A stretch of DNA of 64,000 nucleotides from Agriotes lineatus (Eukaryota > Arthropoda > Insecta > Coleoptera > Elateridae), in assembly GCA_940337035.1 (NCBI GenBank), contig CALNHX010001941.1:62001-126000 (forward strand), given 5' to 3'. Below, piece after piece: positions 55,573-64,000 of this stretch (positions within the stretch are counted from its first letter, which is position 1; each line of letters starts with the position of its first letter). Under the pieces are notes generated by a model. The model saw only the letters and a program-made list of their open reading frames with translations, was not told where the DNA came from and did not search any database. A program made the position numbers and the translations under genes.

Positions 55573-56080
55573 TGTAACGAACTTGGGCCGAGCCGCTGAG
55601 AACATATGAGTCACAGCCTCCCAGACTTCGAGAAACAACTCTGGAACCAGGTGCAACGGGTGAAGTATGCGGCCTTGGTGACTAATACGTGATGCGTCAT
55701 GCGTTTGTCCGGGACTCCGAGTAAAGATCTCGGCGTTTCCGGAACCTTATCCAGCAATATAAATACACGCCCGCATGAATAGCGGGCAGTTCGAATTCGG
55801 CTCGAAGCGCGTAGAGCTCCCATATAAATGAACCCGTGTGTACATAATTCTGGTGAAATAAATAACAAATAAAAATATAACCATATAAATCATTAATGCT
55901 AAGTCGTATATAAATAAATAGTGTATCGTTGTTAGAAATAGTTCGTTAGTTTAAGTAATTTGTGTTCTGCCTTGATAATTCTTGTGTTTGTAAATAATCG
56001 TAATTTATCGTTGTAAATAAATGTTTAATACAAGAAGCGTCGTATAATTTTTCAATAGCCCAGACCGTAAAAACGTAACG
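55573..56080 (+). repeat. Gypsy 1 right LTR (508 bp)
   Basis: Starts tgtaacgaacttgggccgag after the purine tract 55561-55572 and ends aaaaacgtaacg, the last base differing from the left LTR. GTAG follows. Contains aatataaatac near 55757, a TATA-like phrase. Confidence 0.9.
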
Positions 56081-56084
56081 GTAG

Positions 56085-56639
56085 TATTAAAATTGTTAAT
56101 TATGAACCTTATTTATCTTTAGAATTAGCAATTGTTTTATTTACCGTTGTATTTAAATGAAATAATAAATTCTTTTATAATTCAAGCTTTTTTCTATAAA
56201 CTAGTGCAATTAAGTGTATTAAAAAATTAAAAGGTTACTACAGTACCACCAAGCACACAAAAACATTAAGTAAATCTAAAATTCGCATAAGGGGAACTAA
56301 AGAACCAATAAAGAGCAAGCTTTACGGAGAGGTACATTCAAACAAAAAACAAATGTCACTTCGCTATTGCTGTTATTACGTCAGATAGAATTGTCTAATT
56401 TCAGGTTTTTTAGTGCTGTTGTTCATTAGTTTTGTTGTTTTGTGTTAATTTTTGTTGGTATTGCTATTCTTCGTTAGTTATTTTTGTTATTGTTTACCTA
56501 TTCGCGGTTTAAATTTGGGCGGCTTGGTTTTCTTCCATCAAATCGCTTTCTAAAATGCTACCTTAAGTTGCAGTTATATATTTTTGTACTCGTGACTTCG
56601 AAATTGGTATTTCCCGGTAGTAGATAACCAATGTGACTT
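56085..56639. other. AT-rich non-coding interval right of Gypsy 1
   Basis: No gene or repeat recognised. Confidence 0.4.
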
Positions 56640-56880
56640 CTGCGACAGGAAGTGACGTCATTTTGGCGGGAAATTCAAATTCGCGCGCAGGTCGTCTGCG
56701 CAGGTGTGCGCATCGCGCCTGCGCAGACATCGCGGGGGTGGGGGGCGGAGTCCTGGTTCGGAACTTAGCTAAACGGGGGCCCCCACGCTGCGCAGGTGTC
56801 GGTGTGCAGGTGTCTGGAGCCGAGATCGGTTTCCGGGGTCCGGGGGCGGGGGCCGGGGGCGGTGACCCTGAAGCTGTTTC
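56640..56880. promoter_or_regulatory. GC-rich promoter-like segment
   Basis: A sharp rise in GC content against the AT-rich surroundings. It holds a CRE (tgacgtca 56653-56660) directly followed by an E2F-like ttttggcgggaaa (56661-56673), then tgcgcaggtgtgcgcatcgc and cctgcgcagac, which are NRF1-like and form an 11-bp inverted repeat (56694-56704 and 56718-56728). Long frames on both strands here are due to GC content. It could be the promoter of a gene outside the window or a regulatory part of a transposon. No transcript can be assigned. Confidence 0.4.
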
Positions 56881-56950
56881 CAGCCTTTGTAACAATTTCG
56901 AAAATATATTATTATATTGTGTAAGCTAGAAACGAGCACGAAGCGATAAA

Positions 56951-57015
56951 CTGATAAGAAACCGCAAGAGCTGATAAGGACGTAGCGAGCGCGAGTAACC
57001 ACAAGAACTGATAAG
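56951..57015. promoter_or_regulatory. three CTGATAAG GATA-type sites
   Basis: ctgataag occurs at 56951-56958, 56971-56978 and 57008-57015. It matches the WGATAR consensus of GATA factors. It lies next to the GC-rich segment. Function is inferred from motif only. Confidence 0.35.
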
Positions 57016-59040
57016 TGACAAGCGGTACAGGATATGCCATCTATCGGTTAAATAGTTAAAATGTTTATAGTAATCTGTAGGGGGGCTACATCTACTAACA
57101 ACTACAAAATAAATAATTTAAACAAAAAACGATTGCATGTATGTGAGATACGGGGCGCCAGATAACCGCAACGGATGTGTTAAATGATAAACCAAGCACA
57201 CTATCGGCTGCAACAGCGAATCAATGCAAAAGATAAATCATGTTTCAACATAGTAGTAGTTACATATTAGGGCTGATGAACTGTATTGATATCTAAATAA
57301 ATAAACAAAAAGAATTTGAGTTATGAAAGTAATCTGATAGCTGTATTCACATAGTTTGAGTAGTTTATTACCTATTCATTAATTAATAGGCAGTTTTCAC
57401 CCACACAAATCAAATCAAAACCATATAACACCAATTTTATATATATTGCTATGTTATGCTAGCTGATAAATTTATTTAAATTATCGTATTACTATTTTGC
57501 CCTTTATTTTTAACTTTCAATTCAAATCCGTATTTTACAATATTATTAATGAAACTCTCTCAGGTGGTTCGCAATATCTAGTAACCCAATGATTGACTTG
57601 TCAAATTCCCTTTGTTTAATTGCCAGTTCATTGACTTTCAAAAAATTGACACCTAACGTCAAATTAATCAAAATTCAGAACGAATATCAAGGTTTTTACA
57701 ATAAGATCTAATATGCAATTCTTTTACCAATCTCTTATGTAAGTATGAAATTCAATTTATATTTTTATACCTTCTTACTAATTATAGCTTTATAAATGTT
57801 TCATTTAACCTTTTAAAACACAAACCTGATTTAACACTTTGCTTGTTAATACTGCCAAAATCCTTCCAAACTGGATCCTCACTCCGACTGCACTTAAACA
57901 CCTGCTGGGTCCTTATCCAAACTGCATCACCTGCGATGAATGTAAACTCCCAGCATCACCTTATTGCCATCCACTTCAAAACTTCCACATCCTATACTGG
58001 ATTCCTGTCGTTGTCCCCTGCTGCTGTCAACTTCAAGTCTCCTAGCTCCTGTACTGGATTACTGCGGCTCCGATCCCTCTCTGGTAAGTGTCAGCATAAA
58101 TCTTGTTCCAAATATGAATTTGTCTTTTTTTTTTTAGATGGTCCTGCGTCTTCAATGATACCCACAGGTTTCCCAAAAACAATTCGCTGCACGTACTAAC
58201 CTCTTGTTTGTGGCTTGTATTCCATTTCCAATGTATTATCAATAATATCCTCACTAACCAAAGCTTGTCCCTTTATTTCTTGTTTTTAATATTTTATTTT
58301 ATGTTTCCACCTCGAAGATTTTGCTTTTAACCCATATAATTTGTACCAACCATAACATTTACAAATTATACAACATTTATTAATGTTTCTTTATTCGAAA
58401 ATCACACCCATATCAAATTATGTATACATTTTTGAGTTGTTTTTTTAGTAACTAATTAAACAAATTACAAATTATTACTACTAGACACGATTCTTGCTGC
58501 CTCCTATATACATTTTTTTTATATAATCAAAACAGATATTTTATTTTAATTATCATAACAGATACATTTTAGTAGTAACCTTGGTATTTATTCCTATTCA
58601 GAATTTTCTTATTGCAGATTAAGTTTGAGTAATCAATCATTATGCTATTATTTGACTAACCAATAATAAGAAAGTTAATTTCATTATACTTTAACATGTA
58701 TTTAGATCCATTAATTTGCTTATATCTGACTTCCAAATTTATTTGACTAAACTGTTTCTTTAGTATTCATTTTTAAATTATCAAAGAATATAGTGTATCA
58801 TAACATAATTCCTCAATTAAGAAAAACATTTTTAATAAACTCGTTTTATTTCAAATGTATTTTCTTAATTCGTTATTTAATTAATAAATTTTGTAGAACC
58901 CATCCAAATATCCTATTATCTAAATTAATAACAATCAACACCTATTTACATCTATCTATTTTAAAATTACTATAAAAACGAAATAATTAACTTTACCAAC
59001 CAACAACATTTTATGCAATATTTACAGATTTTCATGTTTT
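57016..59040. other. AT-rich interval, probably including the 3' LTR of Gypsy 2
   Basis: The pol gene at 59041-61761 should be followed leftwards by a purine tract and LTR, but the second LTR is outside the window, so limits cannot be set. Frames at 57839-58199 show no homology. A T12-type run precedes tagatgg near 58136. Confidence 0.4.
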
Positions 59041-61761
59041 CTAAGTTTTCGTTATATATGGGTAAATCATTGTAATATGAAATCTTCCTCTAATTCGTCC
59101 ATTTGTATCATTTATTAATTCATATGTACTGTTATTAAAAGTTTTCTGTATCCTATATGGTCCCTCATATGTGTATAATAACTTTGCACATATTTTTTCC
59201 TTTCGGTTAGCTACTTTAAGTTTTTTAACAATTACTAAGTCCCCTATATTAAATTGTACTCGTTTCTTAATTTTCTTATTCTGTTTATTTTCGTACCTAT
59301 CATGAATTATTTTCAATCTGCTTTTAGCTTTATCTAACAATTGCATTATCTCAACATCACATTGTTCTTTTCTCCATGGTCTAGCTGGAATTATTTGTTG
59401 ACACAAAGTAATTGGACTAATCTCAGTCGTTGTATTTGGAACATTGTTTATGAAATTCTCCACATCTAGCAAATATTGAACCCATTTATTATGCTGTTTA
59501 TATGTTAATATTCTTAAATATTTAATTACTTCTTTAATATACCTCTCTGCAATGTTACTTTGAGGATGTCTTATGCTACAGAAACAAATCTTAATCCCCC
59601 TTTTATCTAAATTGTTTATTAATCTTGCATTTCTAAAATATGTTGCGTTATCTGCTAAAATTCTTTTTGGTTTACCTACTTGTTCTTCAAAATTTCTAAT
59701 TGACTTAATAACATGTTTAGTATTACAATTTTTCGCTGGATATAACTTTATAAATTTTGAAAATGCATCTACCATAATCAGAATATGCTTAAACCCATAT
59801 TGTCCTGCAACTAAGTTTGATAAGTAATCAATAGCTACTAGTTCCATCGGTTCATTTACCCTAATACTTTTTACAATATTCTGATTCTTGAAGTTCTTTT
59901 CCTTTGCGAATTGACAAATTTGGCACGTTTGAATAAGTTTTTTAATTAATTTAATATCATTCTCCGTATAAAAACATTCCCTAAACATTAACCAAACTTT
60001 TCTAGTTCCACAATGTCCAAATATTGTATGAATTTCCTCTACGATTTCTAACATGTCTTCTTTACTTAAAACCAATAATTCTTTATTTTCTATGACCTTT
60101 ACCAACAAGTTTTCCTTAATTTGATACCCTTTATAATTGTTATCTTGACTTTGTAATACTAACGTTTTTAATTCTTGAATTTCTTCTACGTTCTGCTTAT
60201 TTAAAACTTCTTGTTTCGACAATCTTCCTTCCTCATAAATTTTCTCAATTCCAATCAGGATCTGTTTCGGTTTTTCATAGTTAGGTATATCTTTTCTACT
60301 TAAGAAATCTGCAACTACATTTAACTTTCCTGGCCTGTGTTTGATATCAAATTCGTATTGTTGTAAATACAATGCCCATCTGTATAACCTGTCATTATGG
60401 AAAGTTTTATTTTTCAAAAACGAAATCGCAGAATTGTCCGTTTCAATATCAAATTTGTTCCCTGTTAAATAAAATTTCAGTTTATTAATTGCGAATATAA
60501 TTGCCAACATTTCTTTCTCTGCTACCGTGTATCTAATTTCATACCCTTTTAATATTCTTGATATAAAGCATATGGGTACTTCTATCCCATCTTGAACTTG
60601 TATTAGTTCTGCTGCAATTGCTTGATCAGATGCATCCGTACGTAGTATAAACTTCTCTTCAAAATTCGGATATTTCAGCAATAATCCTTCATAAAACCTC
60701 TGTTTGATAGAATTCACTGCCTTTTCTCTTTCTTCATTCCAAGACCATTTAACATCTTTTCTTAATAATTGCACTAATGGTAATGTCAACTCTGAGTAGT
60801 TACTTATGAACCTTTTGTAATAATTGAAAACACCTAATAACCCCCTTAATTTTTTTAGATTTGTTGGACGAGGTAAATTCTTGATTTCTTCAAGACGTTT
60901 TTCATTTATGGTTACTCCATTTCTACTTATTTCATATCCCAAATATTTTACATTATCTTGCATAAATTCACATTTTAAAATATTCAGTTTTAATCCATTT
61001 TTGTTTAATGTCTCTATTACAATTGCTAAATGTTGTAAATGTTGTTGTTCGTTTTTAGAAAACAATAAAATATCATCGACGTAATGCACACAAAAGTCTT
61101 CAAATTGGTTTAATATTTTCTGCATTGCTCTAACTAAAGCTGCACAAGAAGTCGATAGCCCAAATGGTACCACTTTAAAGTGAAAAATCTCCCCATCAAT
61201 ACTAAAACCAGTATATTTTCTCGATTCTTCATGTAGCAGAATCAGCCAAAACGAATTTTTCAAATCTAATTTTGTAAAAACTTTTTTATCCCAAATTCTG
61301 CTTAACAATCCATCAATCGTTTGTGGAGATTCGTATTGTGGCTTTGTTATTTGATTAATTCTGCGTGCATCCAAACATAAACGTAAAGAACCGTCACGTT
61401 TTTTAACTACAACTAAAGGATTTATAAAATTGCTCTTTGAGGATTCTATTACTCCATCTTTTATCATTTTCTTAATTTCATTCCTTACTTGTTCTCTTAA
61501 TGCAAATGGAATAGGATAAGATTTGCTATTAAAACCTTTCGTTTCGTCAACCTGCAACTTATGAATGTATTTCTGTGCTTGTCCTACCTTTTCATTAATA
61601 ATATCTTTATTTCTGTTGATTATTTCTAGTATTCGGCCTTCATATTGCTTATTATTTTCAGCTATTTTCAAATCATTCAGCAAAACCCCCTTATAATTAT
61701 TATCACTCTGTATATCACATATTACATTATTATTAATTATTATACCTTCCTTATACTTCAT
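59041..61761 (-). CDS. Gypsy 2 pol: reverse transcriptase, RNase H, integrase (906 aa)
   Basis: Residues about 75-250 are reverse transcriptase, with LRLCLDARRINQIT, TKLDLKNSFW and YVDD (D229, D230). RNase H spans about 340-470 (FILRTDASDQAIAAEL, YTVAEKEMLAIIFA, IETDNSAISF), ending RPGKLNVVADFLSR. The integrase zinc region carries HTIFGHCGTRK and CQICQFAK. The catalytic core has D645 (VAIDYLSN), D704 (LADNATYF) and E739 (NIAERYIKE). The C-terminal part ends with a YEGPYRI segment as in other Gypsy integrases. The frame is open upstream of the ATG to the A8 run at 61831-61838, so translation probably enters from protease by a shift rather than from the ATG. All catalytic residues are present. 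Confidence 0.92.
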   Translation of the reverse strand: MKYKEGIIINNNVICDIQSDNNYKGVLLNDLKIAENNKQYEGRILEIINRNKDIINEKVGQAQKYIHKLQVDETKGFNSKSYPIPFALREQVRNEIKKMIKDGVIESSKSNFINPLVVVKKRDGSLRLCLDARRINQITKPQYESPQTIDGLLSRIWDKKVFTKLDLKNSFWLILLHEESRKYTGFSIDGEIFHFKVVPFGLSTSCAALVRAMQKILNQFEDFCVHYVDDILLFSKNEQQHLQHLAIVIETLNKNGLKLNILKCEFMQDNVKYLGYEISRNGVTINEKRLEEIKNLPRPTNLKKLRGLLGVFNYYKRFISNYSELTLPLVQLLRKDVKWSWNEEREKAVNSIKQRFYEGLLLKYPNFEEKFILRTDASDQAIAAELIQVQDGIEVPICFISRILKGYEIRYTVAEKEMLAIIFAINKLKFYLTGNKFDIETDNSAISFLKNKTFHNDRLYRWALYLQQYEFDIKHRPGKLNVVADFLSRKDIPNYEKPKQILIGIEKIYEEGRLSKQEVLNKQNVEEIQELKTLVLQSQDNNYKGYQIKENLLVKVIENKELLVLSKEDMLEIVEEIHTIFGHCGTRKVWLMFRECFYTENDIKLIKKLIQTCQICQFAKEKNFKNQNIVKSIRVNEPMELVAIDYLSNLVAGQYGFKHILIMVDAFSKFIKLYPAKNCNTKHVIKSIRNFEEQVGKPKRILADNATYFRNARLINNLDKRGIKICFCSIRHPQSNIAERYIKEVIKYLRILTYKQHNKWVQYLLDVENFINNVPNTTTEISPITLCQQIIPARPWRKEQCDVEIMQLLDKAKSRLKIIHDRYENKQNKKIKKRVQFNIGDLVIVKKLKVANRKEKICAKLLYTYEGPYRIQKTFNNSTYELINDTNGRIRGRFHITMIYPYITKT

Positions 61762-61813
61762 TGTATCTCCAATTTTATCTAATTGAACACACTTATTTTC
61801 TCGGCTGACACTA

Positions 61814-62303
61814 TTAGTACAGTTCCAAGATTTTTTTTACCCCTTTTAAATGAATACACTTTTGTGTTCCATCAATATGAATCCCTAATTGCTGAATTAC
61901 ATCAATTCCTAACACTATATCGACAGTGAGACCTTTTATTATAAACAATCTAACAAAATCTTCCCATTGATTTATACTTATCTTTACATTTAACACTCGG
62001 TTTGTGGTTGATATCTTTCTTTTGGTTGCTGATAGCAAATCTATTTTATTTACTTTAATTATATTCTTGTACAGGACATCTAAATTATTTAAAATTACTT
62101 CCTCATTTATTAAAGATGCCATTGCACCACTATCAATCAAAGCTAAATATTCAGTATTATTTAAAAGAACTTTAATAAATGGTAAATTTGAATTTTGATT
62201 ATCTTCTTCTTCGTCTTCCAGTAAAAATTCCCCATTATTCTCATAATTAGTGTTAAAACACGTGAGGTTCTTAACTAAATTAACTAAAATTGAAGTTTTT
62301 TTT
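61814..62303 (-). CDS. Gypsy 2 aspartic protease
   Basis: The frame opens at the A8 run at 62296-62303 and ends at 61814. The catalytic motif is LALIDSGAMASLI, an unusual DSGA version of the retroviral D[ST]GA site, followed by VDIVLGIDVIQQLGI, the typical ILGxD flap-end motif. An acidic stretch (EDEEED) precedes it. The first ATG is within the active site (IDSGAM context), so the protein needs to be made as a fusion with gag. It ends 22 nt beyond the A8 run shared with pol. Confidence 0.85.
61831..61838 (-). promoter_or_regulatory. A8 run at the protease/pol frame junction
   Basis: The sense strand reads gta aaa aaa atc in the protease frame. The pol frame is +1 and has a stop (taa) immediately before the run, so the shift must occur at or just after it. 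A one-base shortening here would fuse the frames. Confidence 0.6.
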
Positions 62304-63977
62304 ATCTACTGAGGTACCTTCATACACCTCAGCTTCTTCTTTCCGATTTTCTTGTATTGGTTCTTCTTTGTTGTAATCTTGTCTAAATATTGTATTTACA
62401 TATTGTCGATTGGGATATTTATTTCTTGCCTCTTCTTGGTTCGTTTTCTCCTGATTTTTCTCGTCAATCATATTCCTGTATCTTTTCCTATCATAGTTGT
62501 TATCATATTTGTTCGGGTAGTTCCTTTCCTGGTTTTTTTCGTAATAATTCTTATTTTGGTCACCTCTCCATCTGTCATTATTCCTATTATAATTATATGC
62601 ATTAAAGTTTCGATCATTATGTCTAAAATTGTTGTGATTACTTCTGCCAAAATTGAATTTATTTTGTTGTACTTCATCAAATTTTCTTTTACTAAAATTT
62701 TGAAAATTAGGCCCTTCATTCTTGTTAAAATTTCGATATTTGTTACCAATAGCCATATCATAATTTCGAACTATTTCCAAGAAATCTTTCATCGTCTTAA
62801 TATTTTGGACCGCTACAGCTCTTGTTATTTCCCCTTCTAAATGTCGAGATAAATGTTGAATTATCTCTTCTTCTGTCAGTGCAGGCGTTAGATGTTGTGC
62901 TTTATTAAACTTATTAATTACATACATTTCTCTAGTACTGCCTCCTTCAAAAAACCTACCCGTTGTTAATTGCGTTCTTACCTGAGCTTGATGTGCATTG
63001 CTCCAGTACTGACTCATAAATAACTGCCTAAATTCCTGATAATTTTTATATTTATTTTTAACTATACTGTGCCAAATGTCAGCATGATTTCTTAGGGTCA
63101 TGTTAATAATTTGCAGTCGTTTTTGTTCATCAAACACAGACTTCATTATGTCATCTAATTTCACTAAGTAGGTCATCGGCTGTTCTCCTATCCTACCTTC
63201 AAAAATGGGCAACATATCTGCTTGTATCCCCATGTAATTTCCTCTTAAACTTCCATTTTGAATTCCTGTGCCTTCTTGTATTTTCTTCAATGAATCTTCT
63301 ACCCCTTTTAACTTGGTCGACTGACTTTCTTCTAATGAGTTCACTCTGCTTTTATTATCTTTAATTTCTTCTTGCATCTGGTTACTTTGACTTTGTATGT
63401 GCTTTAACTTTCCATCTAACTCTTCTTTATCCTGTACTGACTTGGTTTCCATAATCTTTGTTAAATTTTCTTCTATCTCTTTGCGTTCCTCCTGTCTTTC
63501 TTTTCTCACCTCATTCTTGAGTTCCTCCTTATAACTTCCTAATGTTTCACTCATCTTATTAATTTGTGCTTGCAATTCTTGCTTATTCTTGATTTGCACC
63601 TTATTAAATTCTTCTCTTAATCCCAATATCGATTCTTCCATCCTTTTTGCCTGTTCTTTTTGATCCTCAATTGCCTGTTGCAAATCCTTTTTCAACTCTT
63701 CCGCATTCTTCGCAAAATCCTTCCTCAGCTCTGCTGTATCCTTATTACTTTGCTGCATCATTCTTTCCATTGACTGTAATGATTGCATTTGCATTTGCAT
63801 TTGCTGCATCATTCCCATTATTTGTTTCATCCTGTCATCTTTTTCTGTATGTTCTTCCTGTAACCTTACCTGGTCTCCTTGTACTTCCATTTCTAGCTGT
63901 CCTTCTTCACCTTCTACTCCTGCGCTACTCGCCACTACTTCCATCTGTTCTGGTCCTTCTTCTTTCTCTTCTTCCAC
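62280..63977 (-). CDS. Gypsy 2 gag (565 aa)
   Basis: The N-terminal half is an acidic, Gln/Lys/Glu-rich coiled coil (about residues 35-240: MQMQMQSLQSMERMMQQ, KEELKNEVRKERQEERKE). A structured capsid-like domain follows (about 260-410: YLVKLDDIMKSVFDEQ, NKYKNYQEFRQLFMSQYW). The C-terminal 150 residues are rich in Asn, Arg and Tyr (NRNNDRWRGDQ), a nucleic-acid-binding tail without CCHC knuckles. The ATG at 63977 is the first in frame near the edge; further 5' sequence is almost out of view. The stop TAA lies just after the A8 run at 62296-62303. Confidence 0.85.
   Translation of the reverse strand: MEEEKEEGPEQMEVVASSAGVEGEEGQLEMEVQGDQVRLQEEHTEKDDRMKQIMGMMQQMQMQMQSLQSMERMMQQSNKDTAELRKDFAKNAEELKKDLQQAIEDQKEQAKRMEESILGLREEFNKVQIKNKQELQAQINKMSETLGSYKEELKNEVRKERQEERKEIEENLTKIMETKSVQDKEELDGKLKHIQSQSNQMQEEIKDNKSRVNSLEESQSTKLKGVEDSLKKIQEGTGIQNGSLRGNYMGIQADMLPIFEGRIGEQPMTYLVKLDDIMKSVFDEQKRLQIINMTLRNHADIWHSIVKNKYKNYQEFRQLFMSQYWSNAHQAQVRTQLTTGRFFEGGSTREMYVINKFNKAQHLTPALTEEEIIQHLSRHLEGEITRAVAVQNIKTMKDFLEIVRNYDMAIGNKYRNFNKNEGPNFQNFSKRKFDEVQQNKFNFGRSNHNNFRHNDRNFNAYNYNRNNDRWRGDQNKNYYEKNQERNYPNKYDNNYDRKRYRNMIDEKNQEKTNQEEARNKYPNRQYVNTIFRQDYNKEEPIQENRKEEAEVYEGTSVDKKNFNFS
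62296..62303 (-). promoter_or_regulatory. A8 run at the gag/protease frame junction
   Basis: The sense strand reads gat aaa aaa aac in the gag frame. The protease frame is +1 and is closed by tag one codon before the run. The arrangement copies that of the protease/pol junction. Confidence 0.6.
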
Positions 63978-64000
63978 CTTCTTGCCTTTCCTTGTAACCC

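Larger units (their letters stand above)
41685..56080 (+). mobile_element. Gypsy-type LTR retrotransposon 1, defective and interrupted twice
   Basis: The left LTR (41685-41815 plus 49027-49374) and right LTR (55573-56080) bound the element, with GTAG at 41681-41684 and 56081-56084. A BEL/Pao element sits in the left LTR and a LINE in the protease gene. A purine-rich aggtgggggcag directly precedes the right LTR. Gag is reduced, reverse transcriptase is missing and integrase is shortened, so it cannot move by itself. Confidence 0.9.
59041..63977 (-). mobile_element. Gypsy-type LTR retrotransposon 2 (coding region; LTRs not resolved)
   Basis: Gag (62280-63977), protease (61814-62303) and pol (59041-61761) are collinear on the minus strand, each without internal stops, in three different frames. 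The 5' LTR is beyond the window. Low GC in coding DNA sets it apart from Gypsy 1. Confidence 0.88.

Noticed and set aside
56563..56929. Long frames on both strands in the GC-rich segment
   Set aside because: Pro/Arg/Gly-rich translations caused by high GC; no domain and no supporting neighbours.
62296..62303. Classic -1 ribosomal frameshift site A AAA AAC between gag and protease
   Set aside because: A -1 shift leads to ctt-caa-ttt-tag and ends at once; the protease frame needs +1.
62352..62840. 162-codon plus-strand hydrophobic frame opposite the Gypsy 2 gag tail
   Set aside because: Complement of Asn/Arg-rich codons in gag; looks like a membrane protein only because of strand composition.

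Overview
This is a 64 kb window of AT-rich eukaryotic nuclear DNA, almost certainly from an insect. The evidence is a nucleoporin Nup35 gene with a 56-nt intron in its 5' UTR and a dense mix of arthropod transposon families: BEL/Pao, Gypsy, P element, hAT, pogo, Tc1/mariner, PIF/Harbinger, a jockey-superfamily LINE and Helitron-like DNA. A beetle is plausible, but order cannot be fixed from the sequence alone. I recognise no tRNA, rRNA or CRISPR array. The only confident host protein gene is Nup35 (18677-19534, plus strand). Nearly everything else is mobile DNA, much of it nested.

Layout. 1-3.8 kb: two pogo/Tigger-type transposases, a C-terminal fragment at the window edge and an apparently intact 714-aa ORF. 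4.5-8.9 kb: a multi-exon P-element transposase with THAP domain, splice sites largely intact but several frameshifts, and an exon-intron unit repeated in tandem. 9-14 kb: hAT and Tc1-like non-autonomous elements, a pogo-like deletion derivative and a 0.6-kb repeat. 14.0-16.05 kb: a large palindrome with about 580-bp arms; a mariner-like element sits in one arm and the other arm keeps the empty site. 16-18.3 kb: foldback elements, a possible P-superfamily MITE and a Harbinger-type MITE. 18.6-19.9 kb: Nup35. 20.5-25.4 kb: a terminal-inverted-repeat element containing a hAT that itself holds a MITE, a LINE tail, a foldback and Helitron-like DNA. 25.75-35.75 kb: a ZMYM/TTF-type hAT with perfect 8-bp target duplications, split by an intact BEL/Pao retrotransposon with matching LTRs. 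35.9-40.5 kb: Tc1/mariner-type and hAT non-autonomous elements and a second copy of the 12.5-kb Tc1-like element. 41.7-56.1 kb: a Gypsy element carrying a second, broken BEL/Pao in its left LTR and a 5'-truncated LINE in its protease gene. 56.6-57.0 kb: a GC-rich segment with clustered CRE-, E2F-, NRF1- and GATA-like motifs. 59.0-64.0 kb: a second, AT-rich Gypsy-type element with full-length gag, protease and pol in three frames, running off the right edge.

The target-site duplications give a relative chronology: hAT before BEL at 26-33 kb; Gypsy before both BEL and LINE at 41-56 kb; palindrome before mariner at 14 kb. The most unusual signals are (1) identical A8 runs at both gag/protease and protease/pol junctions of the 59-64 kb element, each requiring the same +1 shift; (2) the 2-kb palindrome with its internal empty-site control; (3) duplicated phase-0 exons in the P-element gene; (4) a Gypsy pol with a triplicated 249-bp protease segment and missing reverse transcriptase; and (5) a group of small palindromes that share ends but differ inside.
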